DNA from: an uncultured Aquimarina sp.
GTDB lineage: Bacteria; Bacteroidota; Bacteroidia; Flavobacteriales; Flavobacteriaceae
Length of the DNA stretch: 64,000 bases
Reading direction: 5' to 3'
Assembly: GCF_947500065.1 (NCBI RefSeq)
Contig: NZ_CANMQT010000004.1
Location: 310,001-374,000, forward strand
Shown here piece by piece: positions 26,026-37,300 of the stretch. The position numbers and the translations under genes were made by a program. Each line of letters opens with the position of its first letter. The stretch's first letter is position 1. Under the pieces are notes generated by a model. It did no database searches, was not told where the DNA came from, and saw only the letters and a program-made list of their open reading frames with translations.

Positions 26026-27405
26026 TTACGTATTCTCTTTTTTTAGCACTAAATTTTTACTTAAATAATTAAATCTGAAATATAGTAATATTGCTGATGT
26101 TGTTAACCCTGCTAGTAGCCCTATCCATATCCCTGAACTTTTATATTCCGTATACAAACCTAAATAATAACTAATAGGAAACCCTACAATCCAATATGCA
26201 AAAAAAGTAATTATAGTAGGGATTTTTACATCTTGCAACCCTCTTAATGCACCAAGAACAGCCACTTGGATACCATCGGATATCTGAAATAACGCAGCAA
26301 TAATTAAAAGTTTAGCAGCAATGCCTATTACCTCTGTATTATCCGCAAAATTTTCTGTATCATTTACATCCAGATAAATTTCTGGTAGTACATTATTGAA
26401 AATAATAAAACATAAAGCGAATATTATTTCAATAAAAAATGTTAGTAAAAAGATAGAAAAGGCTATTCTTCTTAATTCTTTATAATGCTGTAATCCTTTT
26501 TGATTACCAACTCGTACCATTGCCGCCACACTTAACCCTATGGCAACCATAAAAGTCATTGCGGACAAATTCAATGCTATTTGATTAGCAGCTTGTGGGT
26601 TTTTACCCAAAATTCCTGAAATCCAAATAGCTGAAGTAAAAATAGCAACTTCAAAAAACATCTGTAACGCAGAAGGAAAACCTAATGTTACTATTTTTTT
26701 TAGCATACTGCTTTGAAGCATAAAGAATTTGATATTGGTTACATATGCTTTTGACTTTTCCTTCTTTTTAAGAAAAACCCACAGAAAGATCACCATAACC
26801 AATCTAGATATAAGTGTTCCTACTGCCGCTCCAACAATACCCATTTCTGGGAAGCCAAATTTCCCAAAAATCAACAGGTAATTCAAAATTACATTTACAA
26901 TATTGGCAATTAGGGTTGCATACATTGGATATCTTGTCATCGATAATCCATCTGAGAACTGTTTAAAAGCTTGAAAAATTATTAAAGGAACTAATGAAAC
27001 TGCAACTAAATCCAGGTATGGAATTGCTAATTCTACAACCTCAGCTGGTTGTCTCATTAAGTACATAAGCGGTTTGGCTACTAGTACTCCAAAGAATAAA
27101 AGGATTCCTAAAGTAGTACATAAAAATAATCCATGTTTGAATGCTGATTTTCCGTTACTGAAATTATTCTCTCCATCTGCTTCTGCTACAAGTGGTGTAA
27201 TTGCGGTAGAGAATCCAATACCCAGTGACATGGCTATAAACATAAAACTATTCCCCAAAGATACTGCTGCTAATTCTGCAGTACCTAACTGCCCTACCAT
27301 AATATTATCAATTAATCCCACAAAAGTATGTCCAAGCATACCGAGCATTACTGGTGCTGCCAACTTTAGATTATAGCTAAACTCTTTTGTGTATTGTTGT
27401 AGCAT
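26026..27405 (-). CDS. MATE-family multidrug/metabolite exporter
   Basis: 459 residues with about twelve transmembrane helices in two halves, LGHTFVGLIDNIMVGQLGTAEL near the N-terminus (split as two short stretches in the first helix) and a MATE-typical GFPSALQMFFEVAIF at the start of the second half. MATE proteins export cationic compounds using Na+ or H+ gradients; the substrate is not predictable. It is a stand-alone gene on the minus strand. Confidence 0.92.
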   Translation of the reverse strand: MLQQYTKEFSYNLKLAAPVMLGMLGHTFVGLIDNIMVGQLGTAELAAVSLGNSFMFIAMSLGIGFSTAITPLVAEADGENNFSNGKSAFKHGLFLCTTLGILLFFGVLVAKPLMYLMRQPAEVVELAIPYLDLVAVSLVPLIIFQAFKQFSDGLSMTRYPMYATLIANIVNVILNYLLIFGKFGFPEMGIVGAAVGTLISRLVMVIFLWVFLKKKEKSKAYVTNIKFFMLQSSMLKKIVTLGFPSALQMFFEVAIFTSAIWISGILGKNPQAANQIALNLSAMTFMVAIGLSVAAMVRVGNQKGLQHYKELRRIAFSIFLLTFFIEIIFALCFIIFNNVLPEIYLDVNDTENFADNTEVIGIAAKLLIIAALFQISDGIQVAVLGALRGLQDVKIPTIITFFAYWIVGFPISYYLGLYTEYKSSGIWIGLLAGLTTSAILLYFRFNYLSKNLVLKKENT

Positions 27406-27489
27406 TATTTGTTTTTAGAGCTATCAAATATAAGGAGATTACATTTTGAAATATCCAATGATTAACGCAACTTTAATGGAAAAAGAAAA

Positions 27490-27510
27490 GGCTGCCCTAT
27501 TCAGACAGCC
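27490..27510 (-). terminator. Terminator after the GH16 gene
   Basis: A short stem (GGCTG at 27490-27494 with CAGCC at 27506-27510), extendable with one mismatch to AAA/TTT pairs, 29 bp after the GH16 stop; on the minus strand it is followed by a TTTTC run. Confidence 0.6.
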
Positions 27511-27538
27511 CTTTCCCACAGTTGAGTTTGTGGTTGAA

Positions 27539-28965
27539 TTATTGTTTAATTACTTTTTTAGAAATAATTATTTTATTTGTTTTTCCTGTTTCCAAAACAT
27601 TAATGATATAATATCCTGATGACAAATTACTTATGTCTATAGTGTTTTGACCATCTCTTAGGATAACTTCTTTCATCAATACTCCTGTCACATTATATAC
27701 TTTAATAGTTTTACCTGTTATATCATTCCCAGAAAAACTAATTGTATTAACCATTGGATTAGGATACAACTTAATAGCATCTATATTATTCACATCATTA
27801 TCACTCCTGTTTGTGGTGTAGGAGATTACCAATGTAGGCTTAGCTACTGATCCATTTTCTTTAGATGCAAATGCAAAATCATTACCCGAAAGTGCATTAA
27901 TAATTAACGAAAGTTTACCACCAGAGATTGAAGTTGTTTTTAATGGTATCGTTTTAGTACTACCAATTGGAAAATTAGCATTTAACGTTCCTAATTGAGC
28001 TCCTTTGCTAGGTTTATTAGAGTTCGATATATTAGTCTCTGTCCAATTATTGCTATTTCCTTTATGGATTGTAATATTACCATTTCCAGCATCAGAATAC
28101 ACTGTGAATTTAAGATCAGCTTTTGTAACAGTTCCATTAATTGAAGAAAGATCAAACATCAAATATCCTGTACGTTTGTTTTGTTCAATACGAAGCATAT
28201 CAGAATTATATCTAGTAGACCCTTGTAAAAATGCATCATGTATTGGGGACAAACTAACTGTTTGTTCTACAGGTTGAATTTTTGTTGCTATAACCTTATC
28301 AACATTGTATAAATATCCAGCGCCTCCTTTAAAGGATAGTCTCAATGTTTTTTCTCCTGAAGTTAAAGAAACAGTGGTAGAATATTTCTTATAACTATGC
28401 CATTGTCCTGTAACCGGAACATTTATAGAACCTACAACAGATCCTGATTCTAGAATATCCACTTTACCTCCAACTCCTTGACTAGAAGCATAAACATCTA
28501 ACGTGTACTCACTAGTCGTATCAACATTTACAATGTAATTGGTAAAATTACCATTTTTAATATATCCCAGATTCTTGCCAGAGTTTGTCCCGGGAGTATT
28601 TTCGATACGAACACTACCTGATTTTGACTCGAAATCTTCTGCTTCAAATGATCCTGGGATTTTGATAATATCAATTGGAGGAACTGAATCACCTTTAACA
28701 ATAATGTTTACAGATTGAGATGTAGTTACTGCTCCATCATTATCAGTAGCTTTAGCCGTTATTGTATAATTACCGACATTACTAATTGTTGTTGAAGTTT
28801 CATACGGCGTGGTTTGCTCCGTTGCCACTAGGTTATTATTAATAAAAAATTCAACTTTAGCTATCGTTCCATCTCCATCCGATGCATTAGCACTTAAGGG
28901 AATTATTTGACCAACTTCAAAACTAGCACTATTCCCAGGAGAAGTAAGCTCTACGGATGGTGGAT
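27539..28965 (-). repeat. Duplicated 3' segment (Ig-CBM6-CBM96-CTD), copy 1
   Basis: The last 1.4 kb of the GH16 gene is a close copy of 30034-31450 in the DUF5060 gene, with the same domain order. A 54-nt exact match lies at 28091-28144 and 30577-30630. Ends are approximate. Confidence 0.85.
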
Positions 28966-29815
28966 TATTAGGGTTGTTATCATCAACTAACCTGTATGAG
29001 CGAACCCAATCATAATATGTAGTACGATTATTAAGAGAGTTATTCATTCCATCTTGCCCGTCTTTTGGTGGATTCCAATCATATGTTTCTACTACCATGC
29101 GCAAGTACATAGGAAGATTAAAGTCTGCCGCTGGTTTAACTTGTCCAACAAATCTACCATCCAAATAGAATAAAATTTCACTTTTACTTTTCCACCACAC
29201 CCCATAATTATGATAATTCTTCCAGGATTCTTCTCCAAGTGGAGCTTTGTTTCCTTTTATACCAACTGGTGTACTATTACAATTTGTATTTCTACTATGC
29301 GTATTAGAGTTCATATTTGTGATCATATTATTCACCCAATTAGCTCCATTAGAATTAACACCTACTGTCTCCGTAATATCCAATTCTGTGGTTCTAACAT
29401 CACAACCATTGCCTTCATTACGTTTATTGATTAGCCAAAAAGTAGAAGACATAAAAGTTTTATTACCTTTCATACGTGTCTCATAATATCCATATGTATT
29501 TCGGGTTTTAGATCTAACAAGACCCCCATTATGTGTCCATCCATTAAAGGGATTCGTTTTTTTAGAAGCTGAAATTTTGAGATTTCCACTTGAAACAGAT
29601 ACGGAAGATGTTTCAAATCTAGCAGGTCGTCTACCTTCCCATTGAGGGCTATTTATTGCCCATTTGGAGTCGTTAAGAGAGGATCCATTAAATTCATCAG
29701 ACATCACATCTATTTTTTCCCACTTTTTTCCAGTAGGAGGAGTTGGTTGTGCAAAAGCACTTATCGTTACAAAACATAACAACAAGGTCACTAATAGATT
29801 TGTATTATTTTTCAT
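27539..29815 (-). CDS. GH16 family glycoside hydrolase, probable beta-agarase, T9SS CTD
   Basis: About 758 residues from the ATG at 29815, preferred because the signal peptide starts there (MKNNTNLLVTLLL, ending SAFAQ); four more codons are open upstream. The GH16 domain (about 28-280) has the active-site ExDxxE as ELDITE (nucleophile E144, acid/base E149 in this numbering), a SDEFNG start and WEGRRPARF, which resembles the beta-agarase subgroup more than laminarinases. Then come a bacterial Ig-like domain (about 285-375), CBM6 (about 385-512), a CBM96/DNRLRE-like domain (about 522-675) and a type A CTD (about 690-758). It should cut a beta-linked galactan such as agarose. It is the last gene of the CAZyme cluster, and its C-terminal modules are duplicated in the next gene. 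Confidence 0.87.
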   Translation of the reverse strand: MKNNTNLLVTLLLCFVTISAFAQPTPPTGKKWEKIDVMSDEFNGSSLNDSKWAINSPQWEGRRPARFETSSVSVSSGNLKISASKKTNPFNGWTHNGGLVRSKTRNTYGYYETRMKGNKTFMSSTFWLINKRNEGNGCDVRTTELDITETVGVNSNGANWVNNMITNMNSNTHSRNTNCNSTPVGIKGNKAPLGEESWKNYHNYGVWWKSKSEILFYLDGRFVGQVKPAADFNLPMYLRMVVETYDWNPPKDGQDGMNNSLNNRTTYYDWVRSYRLVDDNNPNNPPSVELTSPGNSASFEVGQIIPLSANASDGDGTIAKVEFFINNNLVATEQTTPYETSTTISNVGNYTITAKATDNDGAVTTSQSVNIIVKGDSVPPIDIIKIPGSFEAEDFESKSGSVRIENTPGTNSGKNLGYIKNGNFTNYIVNVDTTSEYTLDVYASSQGVGGKVDILESGSVVGSINVPVTGQWHSYKKYSTTVSLTSGEKTLRLSFKGGAGYLYNVDKVIATKIQPVEQTVSLSPIHDAFLQGSTRYNSDMLRIEQNKRTGYLMFDLSSINGTVTKADLKFTVYSDAGNGNITIHKGNSNNWTETNISNSNKPSKGAQLGTLNANFPIGSTKTIPLKTTSISGGKLSLIINALSGNDFAFASKENGSVAKPTLVISYTTNRSDNDVNNIDAIKLYPNPMVNTISFSGNDITGKTIKVYNVTGVLMKEVILRDGQNTIDISNLSSGYYIINVLETGKTNKIIISKKVIKQ

Positions 29816-29883
29816 GATTAAAAACATATTTGTTTTATCAATTCAAATAAAATCTAAAGAGTTTTATATATCTACAATAAGGA

Positions 29884-29938
29884 ATAATAACACAATCCTA
29901 GAAATCAATTATTACATCAATTAGAATTGTGCTATTAT
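29884..29938 (-). terminator. Imperfect hairpin after the DUF5060 gene
   Basis: An 18-nt arm (29884-29901) pairs with 29921-29938 with two mismatches and a terminal wobble; loop of 19 nt. It lies about 95 bp after the DUF5060 gene stop, in the gap before the GH16 gene, and may be a weak terminator or RNA-processing site. Confidence 0.4.
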
Positions 29939-30033
29939 CTCTAAAGCAGATGACAAACGATCTATAATATCAATCGTTTATTCTTTTATCCTTTAAATTT
30001 TATCTTTGATTCGATAATAATTAAAGGGTTTTT

Positions 30034-31450
30034 CTAACGTTTCAATACTTTCTTCGATGAAAGCGTTTTATTCGTTTTACCAGCTTCTAAAATATTAACG
30101 ATATAATATCCTGATGATAAATCGCTCATATTAATAGTATTTTGACCTTCTTCCAGAATTACTTGCTTAACAAGAACTCCTACAGTATTAAATATTTTGA
30201 CAGTTTTACCAGCAGTATTTCCAGAAAAATTAATCATATCCACTACAGGATTTGGATAAAGAGTGATTTCATCAGAATTATCAACACCTTCTCTATTAGT
30301 AGTATACGTAATTATCAATGTAGGCTTCGCTACCGATCCATTTTCTTTGGATGCAAATGCAAAATCATTCCCTGAAAGCGCATCTATTATAAGAGAAAGT
30401 TTATTCCCTGTAATCTGAGCTGTTTTCAATGGTATTGTTTTGGTATTTCCTATTTGGAAATTAGCATTTAAACTTCCTAATTGAGTTCCTTTTCCTGGTT
30501 TATTCGAATTGGATAAATTATTCTCCGTCCAGTTGTTACTGTTACCTTTATTGATGGTTATATTACCATTTCCTGGATCAGAATACACTGTGAATTTAAG
30601 ATCAGCTTTTGTAACAGTTCCATTAATTGAGGAAAGATCAAACATCAAATATCCAGTACGCTTATTCAATTCTACTCGAATCATATCAGAGTTATTTCGA
30701 GTTGACCCTTGTAAAAATGCATCATGAATTGGCGATAAAGCAATGGTTTGTTCTACTGGTTGAATCTTTGTTGCTACAACCTTGTCAATGTTATACAAGT
30801 ATCCAGATCCTCCCGCAAACGATAATCTCAATGTTTTCTCTCCTGATGTTAAAGAAACAGTAGTACTATACTTTTTATAACTATGCCATTGTCCTGTCAC
30901 CGGAATATCTATAGAACCAACAACAGATCCAGATTCGATAATATCTACTTTTCCACCTACTCCTTTACTTGAAGCATAAACATCTAGGGTGTACTCACTA
31001 GTAGCATCGACATTTACAGTATAGTTGACAAAATCTCCGTTTTTGATAAATCCTAAGTTCTTATCAGAAGTTGTTCCCGGAGTATTTTCTATACGAACAC
31101 TACCAGATTTCAATTCAAAAGCTTCAGCTTCAAAAGATCCTGGAATATCAATAACATCTGTTGGAGGAACTGAATCATCTTCAACAGTTATATTTACAGA
31201 TTGAGATGTGGTTACAGCGCCATCATTATCTGTTGCTTTAGCTACTATAGTATAATTTCCTAGATTAGCTATTGTTGTAGAAGTTTCATACGGTGCGGTT
31301 TGTTCCGTCGCCACTAGATTATTATTGACGAAAAATTCAACTTTAGTAATGGTTCCATCAGCATCCGATGCGTTAGCACTTAAAGGAATGGTTTGTCCTA
31401 TCTCAAAACTTGCTCCATTTGATGGAGAAGTCATTGAAACTTGAGGAGGC
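30034..31450 (-). repeat. Duplicated 3' segment (Ig-CBM6-CBM96-CTD), copy 2
   Basis: Counterpart of 27539-28965. The protein segments align end to end with scattered substitutions, and long stretches of DNA are unchanged, so the duplication is recent relative to the divergence of the catalytic parts. Confidence 0.85.
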
Positions 31451-33924
31451 TTATTTTCATCTCCACAATCTACTAAAACCTCAGCAGGACCATTTCCTGT
31501 TGGTTTTGTATAACTTTTAGATAACACGAATTTATCCATCTCGAATCCATCTTCTCTCATCGAGAAAGAAATCGTATGAACCCCTGCAGAAGGTACGTCT
31601 ATGTATATTTTTTCTGCTTCTCCACAATGATTGGCATTAGTACGTTGCTTACTCTCCCAGGTCCATTCGTTTTTACCTGCACACCACTGCATTCTAGCTC
31701 CTGATGCTGGCCAATTTCCATCGATACCTACATGGACTCCATTATCCTCTGATCCAGTAGAATGTGCTCGTACCCATACAAAGTATTTTCCTGGAGTCGT
31801 AAATTTCACTTTATAATTAATGATTGCTACCTGTCCTGGAGTATTAGAAAAACTAACTCCGTTAACTAGAGGATCGTCGTGTGTAACTCTAGTATCTGGT
31901 AAGATTTCTAAATATCCTCCACTACTCGCACCAGAAGAATGATCTGGATCCGGATCTGGACTTGGAGTTGAATTGTTATTACCATCCAAAACATACCACT
32001 CTCTATCATTTGTTTTAGATTGGCTATCAAAATGTTCTGCTTCTACTGCTACGATTCCATTTTGCTCTAAAGCCACACACTGATCAGGATCAGTGCCGCC
32101 ACCATCTTTTTTCTTGATTAATGCAACCCAATCATTATTATCAGGAGCAACTAGATTTCCACCTAGTGTAACCGCATTGGTTAAACCATTACCTCCACGT
32201 GGATTATACCACTGTACATTATATTCTCCGTTTCCAGAAGGTAAACTAAGTCCTGTAGAACCTCCATTTGGTCTATAAATCGCGTATACTTCTCCGGCTT
32301 TTGCTAAAACATAATCATTATTATCAGATGTTACTCCATCGGAAGAAACCATAGTTGTCAAATTATCTTGCAGATAGCTATTAAAAAATAGCAACGCTCT
32401 GGATGCATCAGAATATTTACCATCTCTGGATCTATGATTCTGTGCTGTTAAATCCGTTTGACCTGTACTGTACCCATAGTAGTATTCTACGCCAGCTCCA
32501 CCAGCCATTAATGTACCCCATAAAACTTGATGACGAACAAGTTTATCGTCTTTACCATCTTGATCAACTCCTATTTGAGCATTTCCTTGTTCATCATTAG
32601 CTACTACCCATTTCTTACCTGCATTCTTAGATTTTTCTAACCAACGCTTAATATCATTATGTACTTTACTTTTATCCGTTTGTATAGAAGCTCCTGTAAG
32701 CTCTGAATTATTTCCTAACAAAGGATTATATCGCTGATCCTGCTGTCCTGGATATGTGTGTATTACGATGTTATGATCGTAAGGATCTTGTTGTTTTATA
32801 TAACTAGCAGTACTTTTTACCACATTGTCTGGTATCGTTGTTTCTTCAGTAAGATTCCAGTTAAGGGCTAAATGATGTCCGAAACGAGCTATTAACTCTC
32901 GATAATATAATTTACGCTGTCTACCGAAATTATTATTATCCATGATATTATCATTTTCGGTTTCCATTGTTTTAAAATGAAGATACATTCCTTTCTTATC
33001 AGCATATTCAAATATTTTTTCCCACTGGGCTAATTTTGAAACATCGAATCTATCCTTATGAACACCCTGATTCCATTGTTGTCCATCATTATAACCATTA
33101 TAAGTAGAAATAGGAACTTTCAATAAATGAGGAAACACATTCTCGTCATCACCGTGTAGACTCAATGTCAAAAATGAAAAAGCATTCACTCCTTTATCTG
33201 ACAAATACTTAACTACTCCTAATAATTCAGTTCCTTTTCCTCCATCCCAAGTGTAATTACTTGCATCACTGGCAGCATAATCTTGTTGATGAGGATTCCA
33301 ATTTTTTCTTCTGTTTCCTCTATTTGGAGTATTATCGAAATCTTCATAAGCCAATGTATTTTCTGGAGCATCAGCACCCGCTTTCACAAACCAGTTCCCA
33401 TTAGGGTTCGTTGGATTTGTACCTACATGTTGTAAATAATGTTCTCCAACATACTTTAATCTACCTAGATCTTTACTCCTAAAATCTCTACCAGATTTAT
33501 TTGATTCGGCAATATTAAAAGATCCAGTATCCCCATTCATAAACCCGGCATTGGATCCGCCACCATTAATGGCAACATTAGATCCAGATTTAAATGATAC
33601 CGACCAATTCCATGTTCCGGTTTGATCTGGTGCAAAGTGTGCTCTCCATTTATTTCCGGAATCACAACTAGTATTTTCTGCATCTCCACAGGCAGCAAAA
33701 TAACCTGGAACTTTATAGCTTCTATTACTTGCTGGGTGAGTAAACGTTACTTCTAATAAATAATCTGAAAATGGATTTGGGTTCGCAGTCTCTGATGTGT
33801 TAGGACCGTTAAAGGTTAAAGTAACCTTGTGCCATCTTTTTAATTCTCCTTCTGGTGTTTGCGCTTGTAGCAAAAACCCAAGAAATAAGAATGTTAGTAA
33901 AACGTTGAGTTTAGTTAGTTTCAT
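30034..33924 (-). CDS. DUF5060/TIM-barrel putative glycoside hydrolase, CBMs, T9SS CTD
   Basis: 1296 residues. Signal peptide 1-21 (LLQAQ). Order: DUF5060 beta-sandwich (about 25-130), a DUF4038-like TIM barrel (about 150-560), a collagen-binding-2-like beta domain (about 565-655), a carbohydrate-binding-like domain starting VAVEAEHFDS (about 665-820), an Ig-like domain, CBM6, CBM96/DNRLRE-like domain and a type A CTD. Candidate catalytic carboxylates at the C-ends of barrel strands are E360/E361 (NWNLTEET) and E445 (ANDEQG). DUF5060 enzymes act on plant or algal polysaccharides, but the linkage cut here is unknown. The shared tail with the neighbouring GH16 suggests the same substrate surface, probably red-algal galactan (inference). 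Confidence 0.8.
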   Translation of the reverse strand: MKLTKLNVLLTFLFLGFLLQAQTPEGELKRWHKVTLTFNGPNTSETANPNPFSDYLLEVTFTHPASNRSYKVPGYFAACGDAENTSCDSGNKWRAHFAPDQTGTWNWSVSFKSGSNVAINGGGSNAGFMNGDTGSFNIAESNKSGRDFRSKDLGRLKYVGEHYLQHVGTNPTNPNGNWFVKAGADAPENTLAYEDFDNTPNRGNRRKNWNPHQQDYAASDASNYTWDGGKGTELLGVVKYLSDKGVNAFSFLTLSLHGDDENVFPHLLKVPISTYNGYNDGQQWNQGVHKDRFDVSKLAQWEKIFEYADKKGMYLHFKTMETENDNIMDNNNFGRQRKLYYRELIARFGHHLALNWNLTEETTIPDNVVKSTASYIKQQDPYDHNIVIHTYPGQQDQRYNPLLGNNSELTGASIQTDKSKVHNDIKRWLEKSKNAGKKWVVANDEQGNAQIGVDQDGKDDKLVRHQVLWGTLMAGGAGVEYYYGYSTGQTDLTAQNHRSRDGKYSDASRALLFFNSYLQDNLTTMVSSDGVTSDNNDYVLAKAGEVYAIYRPNGGSTGLSLPSGNGEYNVQWYNPRGGNGLTNAVTLGGNLVAPDNNDWVALIKKKDGGGTDPDQCVALEQNGIVAVEAEHFDSQSKTNDREWYVLDGNNNSTPSPDPDPDHSSGASSGGYLEILPDTRVTHDDPLVNGVSFSNTPGQVAIINYKVKFTTPGKYFVWVRAHSTGSEDNGVHVGIDGNWPASGARMQWCAGKNEWTWESKQRTNANHCGEAEKIYIDVPSAGVHTISFSMREDGFEMDKFVLSKSYTKPTGNGPAEVLVDCGDENKPPQVSMTSPSNGASFEIGQTIPLSANASDADGTITKVEFFVNNNLVATEQTAPYETSTTIANLGNYTIVAKATDNDGAVTTSQSVNITVEDDSVPPTDVIDIPGSFEAEAFELKSGSVRIENTPGTTSDKNLGFIKNGDFVNYTVNVDATSEYTLDVYASSKGVGGKVDIIESGSVVGSIDIPVTGQWHSYKKYSTTVSLTSGEKTLRLSFAGGSGYLYNIDKVVATKIQPVEQTIALSPIHDAFLQGSTRNNSDMIRVELNKRTGYLMFDLSSINGTVTKADLKFTVYSDPGNGNITINKGNSNNWTENNLSNSNKPGKGTQLGSLNANFQIGNTKTIPLKTAQITGNKLSLIIDALSGNDFAFASKENGSVAKPTLIITYTTNREGVDNSDEITLYPNPVVDMINFSGNTAGKTVKIFNTVGVLVKQVILEEGQNTINMSDLSSGYYIVNILEAGKTNKTLSSKKVLKR

Positions 33925-34376
33925 GATTTAAAATTGTCTTTTGTGTGTATTTGGTTTTAAGATATTTATTCGTTTGTGTAAGTATTCAAAGAACGTTTTT
34001 TATTGTGTTTAATTCTACTCTAAAAAACAAATAATCAATTAGTTAACAAGTTTTAACACGTATTAAATAATTTAAAAATTCTCGAATTTAAGATCTCATT
34101 TGTTTGTTGTTTTCTGTAAAACTATTAAGCGACCTTTAAAAAATAGAATTCGTTAAAAAACATTTAGAATTCGATTTAATATTGATCCATTAACTATAAT
34201 TGCTTCTTTTATTTTATCAAAAAAAACAGACGACGCCCTACTAGAAAACATTGGTTTTTAACTTTTTTTTAACTATTTATCCATATGTGTATATTTTTAG
34301 AGTGATGACATAAGAAAAGATTTATAAATGTGAAGTGTTCAATCGTTTCTTACACCTAAAATGATTTGACTTAGTC
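33925..34376. other. Intergenic region between the DUF5060 and beta-helix genes
   Basis: 452 bp of AT-rich DNA. It must contain the promoter of the DUF5060 gene, but no clear TAnnTTTG -7 box was found on the minus strand; no ORF or RNA gene was seen. Confidence 0.45.
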
Positions 34377-37300
34377 TTAATCCTTAATAAACTGTATTTT
34401 ATCTTTACCGAATACTGATAAAATATAAAGTCCAGCTGTCATATCGGAAATGATCAGTGGTTCATTATTAGTAGTCAATTTAGTTTTCTTAATAATTTTA
34501 CCCATGAGATCATAAATGATTACAATATCATTAGTTTCAGCTCCTTGAACTGTTATTTCTTCTCTTGAAGGGTTTGGATATACTGACAAAGCTTTACCTT
34601 TTTCTTCGATTGGATTTTCTCTATTATTCAGTGATACTATTTTCCATTTTTGATTAGCATTAACAGTATTAAAATCCCAGATTTGAACATTGGCATTTAT
34701 AGAACCTCCAGCCCTATCTAAGGCACTTGTACTGCAATGCATTGGCTTTAATCCAAATACACCATTTCCGTTCTGAACTACTTTCCATTTTTTATGGTTG
34801 TCATTAGCGTCCGTCCAAGTGGCAACATTTTCTCCATTAGCACAACGAGCATAAGGGACTTCTAAAAACCTATTAGTTCCTGAATTCCTAATGGTATATA
34901 CGTTATCCCCTTTATGATCAAAAACCCATGCCTGATCATTATATGGATACGGATTACTCATAACGGCACTGTGCTGATCCGCCGCTCTCGATAATAATCG
35001 TTGGTTAGATTGCGTAGATTCTATATAGTATGAACCGTTTACTATTAATTGGGCAAATGCGGCAGTCACTGTTACATTATTTATTTGATCACGATCAATT
35101 GCATCTTGCCATGAAGTGCTTAAAGGGCGAATATGAGTTTTATAAACATAACCTGATCCAGGTTGTGGTAAATTAGGAAGGTTTACTGTAATTGTTTTCA
35201 CGCCAGTTCCTTTAGAAACAATCTCTTTTTGCTGAGCTATCCAATTAGTAGATGACCAAAACTCTACTATAACCTCTCTATTTGTAGAGGCCTCATAATT
35301 TACATCTACGCTATATAAATTAGCCTGAGTAATTGTAGTTGGAACATCCTTAAAACTAACTTTATCTTCAAATACCTCATTTTGAACGGTCACATTGTTC
35401 ACTTGATCTCTATCAATTGCATTCTCCCAAGTAGTGTTTATTGGTCTAATATGTAATTTATAAACATAGTCAGTTCCTGGAGCAGGTGCAGTTGGTAAAT
35501 CGAGAGTTATATCCACAGTTCCTTCACCAGCTTCGACCTCTATTTCCTTTTGTCCTAACCAACTTGTAGAAGACCAGAACTCTATTACAATTTCTCTTTT
35601 AACTTTTGCGCTGTACTTTATCTGAAAATCATATGACAATTGAGGTTGAATCAGAGTAGATGGATTAATAAACTCTACAAGATCTTCAATATTATTAACA
35701 CTACACGATTCTCCAGGAAGTCCATAACAACCATTACCTGTAGGACCTAAATCTGAATTCCAGTTAATTCCAGGAACCCAATTTTCACCTCCGAATTCAT
35801 ACGCCCCAGCATCTGGTGCTGAACCAACAAAACCGTCAGTTATACCAGAGATTGTTCTACCAGCATTTACAGCCGGAGAACTAGATGTAAGTGTAAAATT
35901 ATTTCCGTTATAATTAGTATACCCTGACTGAGTAATTACATTATTTTGTTTGTCTGCATCTCTTTCGAAAGTACCTTCATCTTCCTGCGTAGAAGGATCA
36001 TCTTCTGTTCTAACATCGGCAATGTTATTCCATACTTTCACATTTGAAAAAGCTGTACCTTCTTTATGCCAAGCCCCCATTGCCCCACCTTCTGTTTTTA
36101 CTAAGGTATTATTGAATATATCAATATCCTTACCATTCCAGTTGATTTGAACTCCCGTCCATTCTACATTCCACACCACATTATGGTGAACTGAAAAAGC
36201 TTCAGCGTCATTATCCAGATAAATACCAGCGGCTTTTCTCTTAGAACCTCTTGAAGCACTATCGTGAAACCAATTGTGATGTATCTCCGTATTCTGCGGT
36301 CCTCCTACAGTATAAAAAGTTGCACAATCATCTGCGATTAAATTACTTCTGTAAACATCATTATAAGCAACCTCACAACGATTTCCATTAAAATTAATAC
36401 CATCTCTCCCTCCATTAAAAATTGTATTTCCAATAATCTTATTATCATTTCCTCCTCTGGCTACTAAGGGAGCATCATATGATCCTAAATAATTAAAATC
36501 ATGAATATAATTGTTTTTTAAGACATTGAATCTACCTCCTAAACGCACTCCCGTTGCAGCACTAAAAGCTATTTCGCATTTTTCAATAACATTATTAGTA
36601 CCATTTACTTCGATACTAGGTTTACCAGCATTAAAGCCTTTAAAAACTCCTTGAGTATGATTCCCATAAAATGAAGAAACACCATATAACTTATTATTAT
36701 TAGAATTTGTTTTTAACAAAATAGCTCCACCAAAAACGGCAAGGTTTCGAATTTCGATATAACTTCTTCCATTAAGATCAATCCCTGTTTTTCTTTTCCT
36801 CATTTGTACGGATCCATTACTAGGCGCTACTCCACCAGGCATTTGTACAAATAATTCTTTGGTTTGGCTATTAAACCACCATTCGTTTTGATAATCCAAT
36901 GCTCCTTTAACTCCTTCTAGGTAAAAATCTCCTTTATCAGCAGGGGCATGGAAAGTACGTATCCAATTTGGGTTTTTATCCAAATTAAAATTAACTCTTC
37001 CCGAAGAGCTACTAGTTATAAATGCTTTCCAAGCGATCCACCCTGATCCTGGTTTATCCCCATAAAAGAAAACCGATCCACCGGTCCAATTGATATTAGG
37101 AATTTGGGATGATGTTAAATAGGCATTATTTACTACATTGCTACCACTACCACCTGCATTTCTGAGAGAGTTCAGTGTAAAAGGCTTTCCATCAGAATTA
37201 TTGGGCCATCTAGCCAGATCCATAGCAGTACTTCCATTCATTACAAAATTTTCCTGACCTAAATTCCAATCTACTTTTACCTTGTAGATTGCCCCGTTAT

